Of a DNA stretch of 64,000 bases, positions 38,068 through 44,928 are shown piece after piece. The notes under the pieces were generated by a model that did not search any database, was not told the origin of the DNA, and was given only the letters and a program-made list of their open reading frames with translations. The stretch is from Faecalicatena faecalis. GTDB lineage: Bacteria > Bacillota > Clostridia > Lachnospirales > Lachnospiraceae. The stretch covers positions 496,001-560,000 of the forward strand of contig NZ_JABACJ020000001.1 in the NCBI RefSeq assembly GCF_012524165.2, in the 5' to 3' direction. The position numbers and the translations under genes were made by a program. Each line of letters begins with the position of its first letter. Position 1 is the first letter of the stretch.

Positions 38068-40211
38068 AAGAAGGAGTATTTTTAGGGAAACGTTATGAGA
38101 TATTAGGACGCGTCGGTTCAGGGGGAATGGCGGATGTCTACAAGGGCAAGGACCATAAGCTGAACCGATACGTTGCAATAAAGGTGTTAAAGAGTGATTA
38201 CCGCACAGATGAAGTCTTTATACAGAAGTTCTTAAGTGAGGCACAGGCCGCAGCCGGCCTGATGCATCCGAATGTGGTCAATGTATACGATGTGGGCCAG
38301 GACCGCGGACTTTACTATATGGTCATGGAACTGGTGGAGGGAATCACTTTAAAGGATTATATTGAGAAAAAGGGAAAACTCTCCGCAAAGGAAACAATCA
38401 GCATTTCTATTCAGATGGTGACTGGTATTCAGGCTGCCCATAACCAGCATATCATTCACCGGGATATCAAACCTCAGAACATCATCATTTCCAAGGAAGG
38501 AAAAGTAAAAGTGACCGATTTTGGGATTGCGCGGGCAACGACGTCCACCAAGACCATTAGTTCGAGTGTCATGGGTTCTGTACACTATACCTCGCCGGAG
38601 CAGGCAAGGGGAAGTGTCGTGGACGAAAAGAGTGATATCTATTCCGCGGGTATTACGATGTATGAGATGGTGACAGGGCATGTGCCATTTGACGGGGACT
38701 CCACGGTTTCGGTTGCAATTAAGCACCTGCAGGAGGAGATTGTCTCACCGGCAGTGGAAGTACCGGATATTCCGTACAGTCTGGAACAGATCATCATGAA
38801 GTGTACCCAGAAGAATCCAGACCGCAGATATCAGAACTGTCAGGAGCTGATTCTGGACTTAAAGAGATCTTTGGTCAGCCCGGAGGGAAACTTCGTGAAT
38901 CTCTCTCCATTTGCTTCGAATATGGACGAGACGGTCATCATGCCTACAGAGGAGATGGAACGTTTCCAGGACCGCGGTTATGATGATGAAGATGATTATG
39001 ACGATGGTTATGATTATGATGACGACGATGATTATGAAGATGACGATTACGACGCAGAGGATGACTATGCGGACGATGATTATGACTACGATGACGACGA
39101 CGGGGACTATGACGGAGACTACGATGACGAGTATACTTCGGATCGCAGGAAGAATGGAGAGGTAGACCCGAATACGAAAAAAATTATGAAGATCCTGATG
39201 ATCGTAGCGGCTGTCATTATTGCATTTGTTGTGATTTTTATGGTCGGTAAGGCCGCGGGCATGTTTAAAAAGGGCCCTGCGACAACACAGACGCAGACGG
39301 AGTCTGAGGTGAAGGTGCCAGATGTTGTGGGACTGTCCAAGGATGAAGCACAGGAGATCTTAAGCCAGAAGAAGCTTGGCATTAAGGTAAGCCAGGCACC
39401 GTCAGACACATATGCCAAAGGGCTGGTCATCAGCCAGGATCCGGGAGCAGATACAAAGGTCAAAAAAAATACGGAGATCAAGGTGGTCATCAGCAGCGGA
39501 AAGGCGGTTAAAGAAACGACTGTGCCGGATGTTGTGGGAATGTCAGAGGATAAGGCACAGCAGACTCTGGAGGATGAATCACTGGTGGTGGATTATAAAT
39601 CAGAGTATAGCGACACCGTGGAAGAAGGCAAGGTCATCTCCACAAATCCGGGCGCTGGAGCATCTGTAAAGGAAGGCTCGAAGGTGACGATGGTCGTCAG
39701 CCAGGGAGCAGAGAAGGTTTCGGTTCCGTCTATTGTTGGAATCAGCCGGGGAGATGCGGATGCAGCCCTCGCAGGAGCAGGTTTGAAGAGTGGAAATGTA
39801 ACAGAAGAGTACAGCGATGAATATGAGGCCGGAATCGTCATGTCTCAAAAGACATCAGAGGGCAAGAAGGTCAAAAAGGGAACTGCTGTTGATTATGTGG
39901 TCAGCAAAGGACCAGAGATCGAGATGGTCACAGTGCCGTCCTTGACAGGACATACTGAGGCAGAAGCCAATCAGAGGCTTACAGATGCAGGGTTACAGGC
40001 AGGCAGGGTAACTTACGAGAACAGCGGCAGCGTGATGAAGGGATATGTCATCTATCAATCTGCATCCGCAGGTAGTGAGATGGAGAAGGACTCCTATGTA
40101 GACTTTGTTGTGAGCTTAGGACCGGCAGAGGTAACACCGCCGACTCCTGATGTACCGGATGACGGCAACGGTTCGTCAGATGATCCGGGGAATAATACAG
40201 AAGGTCAATAG
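38061..40211 (+). CDS. prkC: PASTA-domain Ser/Thr protein kinase (PrkC/Stk)
   Basis: 716 residues. The kinase domain (about 10-270) has the Gly loop RVGSGGMADVY, K41, the HRD motif at 133-135 and DFG at 153-155. An unusually acidic Asp/Tyr tract fills about 307-358, just before the single membrane helix (about 375-397). Four PASTA domains follow outside (about 416-481, 486-548, 553-617, 622-688), which bind muropeptides or beta-lactams in this family. The C-terminus is Pro/Asp/Gly-rich. It should sense wall fragments and control growth and division with PrpC. The acidic linker is much richer in Asp than usual and is encoded by an imperfect GAT/GAC/TAT repeat. Confidence 0.95.
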   Translation: MLKEGVFLGKRYEILGRVGSGGMADVYKGKDHKLNRYVAIKVLKSDYRTDEVFIQKFLSEAQAAAGLMHPNVVNVYDVGQDRGLYYMVMELVEGITLKDYIEKKGKLSAKETISISIQMVTGIQAAHNQHIIHRDIKPQNIIISKEGKVKVTDFGIARATTSTKTISSSVMGSVHYTSPEQARGSVVDEKSDIYSAGITMYEMVTGHVPFDGDSTVSVAIKHLQEEIVSPAVEVPDIPYSLEQIIMKCTQKNPDRRYQNCQELILDLKRSLVSPEGNFVNLSPFASNMDETVIMPTEEMERFQDRGYDDEDDYDDGYDYDDDDDYEDDDYDAEDDYADDDYDYDDDDGDYDGDYDDEYTSDRRKNGEVDPNTKKIMKILMIVAAVIIAFVVIFMVGKAAGMFKKGPATTQTQTESEVKVPDVVGLSKDEAQEILSQKKLGIKVSQAPSDTYAKGLVISQDPGADTKVKKNTEIKVVISSGKAVKETTVPDVVGMSEDKAQQTLEDESLVVDYKSEYSDTVEEGKVISTNPGAGASVKEGSKVTMVVSQGAEKVSVPSIVGISRGDADAALAGAGLKSGNVTEEYSDEYEAGIVMSQKTSEGKKVKKGTAVDYVVSKGPEIEMVTVPSLTGHTEAEANQRLTDAGLQAGRVTYENSGSVMKGYVIYQSASAGSEMEKDSYVDFVVSLGPAEVTPPTPDVPDDGNGSSDDPGNNTEGQ

Positions 40212-40214
40212 TGT

Positions 40215-41093
40215 ATGCAGGGAAAGATTATAAAAGGAATTGCCGGATTCTACTACGTTCATGTAGTAGAATCCGGTGTTTATGAATGTAAGGCCAAAGG
40301 GGTGTTCCGAAAGGAAAAGATCAAGCCTCTAGTGGGTGATAATGTAGAGATTGAAGTTCTGGATGAGGCGGAGAAGACCGGGAATATCGTAGAGATCCTC
40401 ACGAGGAAGAATGAGCTGATTCGTCCGGCAGTGGCGAATATCGACCAGGCTCTGGTCGTATTTGCGGTGACCGAGCCGCAGCCTCATTTTAATCTTTTGG
40501 ACCGTTTTTTGGTCATGATGGAAAGCAAGGAGATTCCGGTCGTATTATGTTTTAATAAAAAAGACATAGCAACACAGCCGGAGCTCGCAAAGCTGGAGGA
40601 GATTTACCGTGCCTGCGGGTATCGGGTCATTTTCACCAGTGCCTTGAAGCAGGAAAATGTGGAATGTATTGGAAGCGTGCTTGCCGGAAAGACGACAGCG
40701 ATAGCAGGACCGTCAGGAGTGGGCAAGTCCTCCCTGATTAATCTGCTCCAGTCCGAGGTTCAGATGGAGACAGGCAGTATCAGCAAGAAGATCGCCAGAG
40801 GAAAGCATACGACCAGGCATTCGGAATTGATTACGATTGACGAGAATTCTTATATCATGGACACACCGGGATTTAGTTCTCTGTATGTCAATGATTTTGA
40901 AAAGGGAGAATTAAAATACTACTTTAGGGAGTTCGCTCTATATGAAGGAAAATGCAGGTTCAATGGATGTGACCATGTCCATGAGCCGGGCTGTGCAGTT
41001 AAGGAAGCACTGGAAGAAGGTAAGATTCACCCGGTCCGGTATGAGGATTACCTGGAAATGTACCGGGAATTACAGGAAAAGAAGAGGTATTAG
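40215..41093 (+). CDS. rsgA: Ribosome small-subunit biogenesis GTPase RsgA
   Basis: 292 residues. The order of GTPase motifs is circularly permuted: NKKD (G4) first, then GPSGVGKSS (G1) and DTPGFSS (G3), which defines this family. An N-terminal OB fold and a C-terminal zinc finger (CRFNGCDHVHEPGC) flank it. It helps mature the 30S subunit. It starts 4 nt after prkC, the standard Firmicutes order. Confidence 0.96.
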   Translation: MQGKIIKGIAGFYYVHVVESGVYECKAKGVFRKEKIKPLVGDNVEIEVLDEAEKTGNIVEILTRKNELIRPAVANIDQALVVFAVTEPQPHFNLLDRFLVMMESKEIPVVLCFNKKDIATQPELAKLEEIYRACGYRVIFTSALKQENVECIGSVLAGKTTAIAGPSGVGKSSLINLLQSEVQMETGSISKKIARGKHTTRHSELITIDENSYIMDTPGFSSLYVNDFEKGELKYYFREFALYEGKCRFNGCDHVHEPGCAVKEALEEGKIHPVRYEDYLEMYRELQEKKRY

Positions 41094-41096
41094 CTT

Positions 41097-41759
41097 ATGA
41101 AAAGAATGTTAGCACCATCCATATTATCAGCAGATTTTAAAGTGTTAGGCGAGCAGATCAGGACTACATCTGAAAATGGTGCCGAGTATCTCCATTTTGA
41201 TGTGATGGACGGGATGTTTGTGCCAAGCATCTCCTTTGGGATGCCTGTACTCAAATCCATCCAGGGAGTCAGCTCTCAGGTGATGGATGTCCATCTGATG
41301 GTGATGGACCCGATTCGCTATGTGGAAGCGTTTCACGAGGCCGGGGCAGACTTTCTGACGGTCCACCTGGAGGCTTGCGAAGACATCCAGGCTGCGCTCG
41401 ATAAAATTCATGCCTACGGGATGAAGGCAGGTGTGTCCATCAAACCAGCCACACCGGTGGAGTCTTTGCTTCCGATTTTGGATCAGGTGGAGATGTTCTT
41501 GATCATGAGTGTAGAGCCGGGCTTTGGCGGTCAGGCATTTATCCCGGAATCACTGGATAAGATCAAGACACTGCGTGCGATGCTCGACGAGAAGGGACTT
41601 AATGCCAACATTGAAGTGGACGGTGGTATCTACCACAGCAATGTAAAGGATGTGCTGGATGCAGGCGCTAATGTGATCGTGGCTGGTTCCGCAGTGTTCA
41701 AGGGCAGTATCGGTGAAAATGTGAATGGATTTATGGAGATATTGAGAGCGTATGAGTAG
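41097..41759 (+). CDS. rpe: Ribulose-phosphate 3-epimerase
   Basis: 220 residues, a full TIM barrel. Signature blocks are APSILSADF at the start, HFDVMDGMFVPSISFG, DVHLMVMDP, SVEPGFGGQAFIP and EVDGGIYHSN, with the two catalytic Asp and two metal His among them. It interconverts ribulose-5-phosphate and xylulose-5-phosphate. It follows rsgA by 3 nt and overlaps thiN by 8 nt. Confidence 0.96.
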   Translation: MKRMLAPSILSADFKVLGEQIRTTSENGAEYLHFDVMDGMFVPSISFGMPVLKSIQGVSSQVMDVHLMVMDPIRYVEAFHEAGADFLTVHLEACEDIQAALDKIHAYGMKAGVSIKPATPVESLLPILDQVEMFLIMSVEPGFGGQAFIPESLDKIKTLRAMLDEKGLNANIEVDGGIYHSNVKDVLDAGANVIVAGSAVFKGSIGENVNGFMEILRAYE

Positions 41760-42405
41760 GCGAACGGTCATAGTCAGCGGCGGGCTTTTGGAAGAGGAGT
41801 TTGCCCTGGATATTTTAAAGGATGAAGAGACAGAATTTATAATCGGTGTGGACAGCGGACTTATTTTCCTATATGAGCATGGGATTCTTCCAGACTATAT
41901 CGTTGGTGACTTTGATAGTGCACCGGAAGAAGTGATCACATATTACAAAGAAGAGACAAAGGTACCGATTAGGGAATTTAATCCGGTCAAGGATGCGTCA
42001 GATACGGAGATCGCACTTCGGTTATGTCTGGATCTGCGCAGACAGAATATTTTGATCCTGGGAGGTACCGGGACGCGGATGGACCATGCCTGGGCAAATG
42101 TGCAGAGCTTAAAGATCGCACTGGATGCTGGGGCAGATGCAAGGATCGTGGACAAGCATAACCAGATTCGGCTTTTGGACCGTGATTTTGTATTGAAAAA
42201 GGAAGAGGCCTTCGGACCGTATTTTTCTGTATTTCCGCTGGATGGAACTGTAGAAAATTTTAGCTTAAAAGGGGCTAAGTATCCGCTTGATTACCATGCC
42301 CTGACTCCGTTCGACAGCCTCTGTGTCAGTAATGAAATTGAAGGGGATGAGGTGGAAATTACCTTCCCTTATGGAATCGTGGTGCTGATGGAGACGCGGG
42401 ATTAA
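41752..42405 (+). CDS. thiN: Thiamine pyrophosphokinase
   Basis: 217 residues. The catalytic part contains IIGVDSGLIFLYEHGI, YIVGDFDSAPEE and DASDTEIALRLCLD, the diphosphotransfer motifs of the family, then LGGTGTRMDHAWAN. The C-terminal beta domain binds thiamine. It makes thiamine diphosphate from thiamine and ATP. It is the last gene of the housekeeping series, followed by a terminator. Confidence 0.93.
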   Translation: MSRRTVIVSGGLLEEEFALDILKDEETEFIIGVDSGLIFLYEHGILPDYIVGDFDSAPEEVITYYKEETKVPIREFNPVKDASDTEIALRLCLDLRRQNILILGGTGTRMDHAWANVQSLKIALDAGADARIVDKHNQIRLLDRDFVLKKEEAFGPYFSVFPLDGTVENFSLKGAKYPLDYHALTPFDSLCVSNEIEGDEVEITFPYGIVVLMETRD

Positions 42406-42438
42406 AGTGAAACTTAACGATGATTATGAAGAATGAAG

Positions 42439-42468
42439 AAAAGAGCAGGAGTGATATTCTGCTCTTTT
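42439..42468 (+). terminator. Intrinsic terminator after thiN
   Basis: AAAAGAGCAG (42439-42448) pairs with CTGCTCTTTT (42459-42468) around a 10-nt loop. Confidence 0.9.
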
Positions 42469-42521
42469 CTTTATGTCATGTTGTCTTTGGATGATAGAAA
42501 AAACAAAAATTCTACAAATTA

Positions 42522-42550
42522 TTGATTTTGCAGTACCATTCCATTATAAT
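42522..42550 (+). promoter_or_regulatory. Host promoter of the interrupted gene
   Basis: TTGATT at 42522-42527, exactly 17 nt, then a perfect TATAAT at 42545-42550. About 95 nt of leader lead to the AAGGAG and ATG of the broken gene. It now points into the element. Confidence 0.75.
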
Positions 42551-42645
42551 GAAGAAAGTCTTTTGGAACTGCTAAGCAGTAAATAGCGGAGAGTCTGAAG
42601 AATAATATTTATAAAAATGTTGAAATATAAGGAGAATCAGAGATT

Positions 42646-42672
42646 ATGAAATTAGGAATTGTAATAAATTAG
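42646..42672 (+). pseudogene. Host gene cut off after eight codons by the conjugative element
   Basis: A good ribosome site (AAGGAG, 42629-42634) and ATG open a frame reading MKLGIVIN before a stop at 42670-42672 inside the element end. A strong promoter stands upstream. The wording MKLGIVI is like the start of DsrE-family proteins, but eight residues do not allow a real assignment. The rest of the gene should lie beyond the right end of the element, outside this window. Confidence 0.6.
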
Positions 42673-42686
42673 CCTTTTTTCATAAA

Positions 42687-42813
42687 TCCATGTACCTCCA
42701 TAAAAGTCCGTAAAACCGCATGGTTGCAAGGTTTCTTAAAAAAGCAAAAGCATAAAGCTCCATGTAAAATCACATAATTTAATGCCATTTGGGCGTAGAA
42801 ATGGGCGTAGATT
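42687..42813. repeat. Short direct repeats at the element end (possible recombinase arm sites)
   Basis: Three adjacent 10-mers TCCATGTACC, TCCATAAAAG and TCCGTAAAAC (42687-42716) are followed by TCCATGTAAAA at 42759. Two 12-mers TGGGCGTAGAAA and TGGGCGTAGATT stand in tandem at 42790-42813. Repeats this near an integration border often bind the integrase; that role is inferred. Confidence 0.5.
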
Positions 42814-42932
42814 GATAGTTCAAAATCGGAGTCCAATGCAATTTTTACTGATAAATAGTACGCTTATAAGTTTCTACGGATAAGACCATACGGCATAACA
42901 GAACAAACCGAAAATTTTATATTGCACCGCAC

Positions 42933-42981
42933 AAGCGGCGTTTCCCACTTCCACACGGAAGAACAGGAACGCCGCTTTTTT
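42933..42981 (+). terminator. Intrinsic terminator at the left end of the element
   Basis: AAGCGGCGTT (42933-42942) pairs with AACGCCGCTT (42968-42977), with an inner CTTCC/GGAAG stem and a final T-run. It would stop the host promoter from reading into the transfer genes. Confidence 0.88.
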
Positions 42982-42988
42982 CATGCCC

Positions 42989-43106
42989 TTTGTTACGCAG
43001 TAGGGGCAGAAAAAGCCTTGCTACAAGCGGCTTTGCGGAAGCAATTTTGACAGGGCAAGGGGTTTATACCTTTTCCCTCAAAATCGCCGTTCTACTGCGT
43101 AACAAA
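42989..43106. repeat. Large hairpin module, copy 1
   Basis: TTTGTTACGCAGTAG (42989-43003) and CTACTGCGTAACAAA (43092-43106) are perfect 15-bp inverted arms around about 88 nt. The inside holds GGGGC.GAAAAAGCCTT after the left arm and CCCTCAAAATCGCCGTT before the right arm. Nearly the same unit recurs at 62546-62659 in the same orientation. Confidence 0.85.
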
Positions 43107-43131
43107 TCCAAAGCAAAGGAGTGATGAAGCT

Positions 43132-44115
43132 ATGGCAGTATTCCGCGTGGAGCGCAACACAGGCTACACCGTAATGAGCAACCACCACTTACGCAATAAG
43201 GAGCTTTCCTTAAAGGCAAAGGGGCTGTTATCTCAAATGTTGTCTTTGCCGGAGGATTGGGACTACACCCTTGCGGGGCTGTCCTATATCAACCGGGAAA
43301 GTATCGACGCTATCCGTACCGCCGTTTGGGAGCTTGAAAAAGCCGGATATATCACAAGGCGGCAGGGACGCGACGAGAAAGGCAAAATGACCGCTATCGA
43401 GTACACCATTTACGAACAGCCGCAGCCGCCGGAATTGGATTGCCCGGTATTGGAAAAACCAACAGCGGATAACCCGATATTGGAAAATCCGACAACGGAT
43501 AATCCGACGTCGGAAAATCCAACGCAATTAAATAAAGATATATCAAGAACTAACTTACCAAAAAAAGAAAAATCAAATACGGATTTATCAATTACCCATT
43601 CCATTCCTATCCATTCCCTAAATCCCTTGCCTTATGACGGGGACGAAGCGGCAGAGCCGCCGGAACGGAAAAGAACGGAAAGGAACGACGCTTACCGAGT
43701 GTATGAGGAAATTATCAAAGACAATATCGCCTATGACATTCTCTTGCAGGACAGAAGCCTTGACCGCGACCGTCTGAATGAGATTGTTGACCTTATGCTT
43801 GAAACCGTCTGTACGGCACGAAAGAAAATCCGTATTGCCGGGGACGATTACCCCGCCGAGCTTGTGAAGTCAAAGTTTATGAAGCTGAACAGCGAACATA
43901 TCCGCTTTGTGCTTGACTGTATGCAGGAGAATACAACAAAGATCCGCAACATCAAGCAGTACCTAAAGGCGGTGCTTTTCAATGCCCCGTCTACCATTGA
44001 CAGCTACTATACTTCCCTTGTCGCTCACGATATGGCAAGCGGCGCACTTGCACCGAGGAAGCCGAAGTACGGCGACCCGGACTACTACACCTACAACGAG
44101 GGCGAAAGCCTGTAA
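43132..44115 (+). CDS. Helix-turn-helix protein of conjugative elements (DUF6017/replication-initiator-like)
   Basis: 327 residues. The N-terminal ~90 form a winged-helix domain (YTVMSNHHLRNKELSLKAKG, LSYINRESIDAIRTAVWELE, GYITRRQ) like those of replication initiators and DnaD-type proteins. A short repetitive linker follows (ILENPTTDNPTSENPTQ at about 120-136), then a Ser/Thr-rich stretch and a C-terminal helical domain (about 185-300) typical of DUF6017. It is the first gene of the transfer block, so a regulatory or plasmid-like replication role is likely. The exact role is not established. Confidence 0.8.
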   Translation: MAVFRVERNTGYTVMSNHHLRNKELSLKAKGLLSQMLSLPEDWDYTLAGLSYINRESIDAIRTAVWELEKAGYITRRQGRDEKGKMTAIEYTIYEQPQPPELDCPVLEKPTADNPILENPTTDNPTSENPTQLNKDISRTNLPKKEKSNTDLSITHSIPIHSLNPLPYDGDEAAEPPERKRTERNDAYRVYEEIIKDNIAYDILLQDRSLDRDRLNEIVDLMLETVCTARKKIRIAGDDYPAELVKSKFMKLNSEHIRFVLDCMQENTTKIRNIKQYLKAVLFNAPSTIDSYYTSLVAHDMASGALAPRKPKYGDPDYYTYNEGESL

Positions 44116-44138
44116 ACGAAAAAAGGAGGATTTACCAC

Positions 44139-44357
44139 ATGGCACAGAAAACAGGAGCTTTGATTTTTGACGAAACCGCTGACCGCTACGATATTCGCTT
44201 TGATATTGCCGACTATTACGGCGGCTTGCATTGCGGCGAGTGCATGGACGTATTCACAGGCGGCAAATGGAAGCCGACCCGGATTGAGTACGGGGACAAC
44301 TGGTATCTTGTAGGTATCCGCGCCGAGGACTTGAACGGGCTGCGGGTACGGATTTAA
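44139..44357 (+). CDS. DUF5348 family small protein
   Basis: 72 residues. Pattern: GALIFDETADRYDIRFD, GLHCGECMDVFTGGKW, then RIEYGDNWYLVG and a C-terminal LNGLRVRI. This matches small DUF5348 proteins found almost only in conjugative elements. It is a small beta-rich, probably cytosolic protein of unknown role. AAAGGAGG precedes the ATG; a terminator-like hairpin follows. Confidence 0.8.
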   Translation: MAQKTGALIFDETADRYDIRFDIADYYGGLHCGECMDVFTGGKWKPTRIEYGDNWYLVGIRAEDLNGLRVRI

Positions 44358-44358
44358 C

Positions 44359-44395
44359 GGGGCGGCGTGAAGAACGGACGCCCCTTTTTCACGCC
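44359..44395 (+). terminator. Terminator-like hairpin with an alternative fold, before pcfB
   Basis: GGGGCG (44359-44364) pairs with CGCCCC (44379-44384), followed by TTTTT. GGCGTGAA (44364-44371) can instead pair with TTCACGCC (44388-44395), which would break the terminator. The two folds exclude each other. Confidence 0.6.
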
Positions 44396-44451
44396 CAAAA
44401 GCGGCGTGCCACCCTAACACTATCACTACCGGGAAAGGAGGACGGTAAACA

Positions 44452-44928
44452 TTGCAGGACGAAATCAACGAAAAAGTGGTTGCGCTCTCTGTCAAGGGAG
44501 TAAAGCTGACCGCTGAAATGCTGCAAAAGGCAATCAAAGCCATGCTTGCACAGGCAAAAAAGCAGCAGGAAAAACAGCCCCACGGGAAGCAGACCCTAAA
44601 GCAGCTTGCGAAACAGAACGCGGGGCTATCCAACATTGAGATAACCGAGGGCAATATCAAAGCTTTTGAGCAGACGGCAAAAAAATACGGTATCGACTTT
44701 GCCCTAAAGAAAGACAGCACCGAAACGCCGCCCCGTTATCTCGTCTTTTTCAAGGGGCGGGACGCGGACGCTCTGACCGCAGCCTTTAAGGAGTTTTCCG
44801 CAAAGAAGCTGAACAAGGAGCAAAAGCCCTCTATCCGAAAGGCACTTGCCACATTCCGGGAAGCAGCAAAGCAGCTTAACGCGAACCGTCAAAAGACAAA
44901 ACACAAGGACAGGGAGGTATCGCTATGA
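44452..44928 (+). CDS. PcfB family conjugation accessory protein (DUF3801)
   Basis: 158 residues from a TTG start at 44452 with GGGAAAGGAGG 9-20 nt upstream. The N-terminal helix (EKVVALSVKGVKLTAEMLQKA) is typical of DUF3801/PcfB. The C-terminus is basic and ends with PSIRKALATF and a Lys/Arg-rich tail. In pCF10, PcfB-type proteins assist loading of the relaxosome onto the coupling ATPase. Here it overlaps virD4 by 4 nt, which supports that pairing. Confidence 0.85.
   Translation: MQDEINEKVVALSVKGVKLTAEMLQKAIKAMLAQAKKQQEKQPHGKQTLKQLAKQNAGLSNIEITEGNIKAFEQTAKKYGIDFALKKDSTETPPRYLVFFKGRDADALTAAFKEFSAKKLNKEQKPSIRKALATFREAAKQLNANRQKTKHKDREVSL

Larger units (their letters stand above)
42673..43131. 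other. Left-end region of the element (no gene)
   Basis: No convincing gene is seen. It contains TCC(A/G)T-led direct repeats (42687-42769), a tandem 12-bp repeat TGGGCGTAGA(A/T)(A/T) at 42790-42813, an intrinsic terminator (42933-42981) and the first copy of the large hairpin module (42989-43106). A ribosome site (AAAGGAG) for the first gene ends it. Confidence 0.7.

Noticed and set aside
38985..39135. GAT/GAC/TAT tandem array as a non-coding satellite
   Set aside because: It is in frame within prkC and encodes the acidic linker.
42646..42672. A genuine eight-codon leader peptide
   Set aside because: The strong promoter, normal ribosome site and abrupt switch to element-like sequence fit a gene broken by insertion better, though the leader idea cannot be fully excluded.
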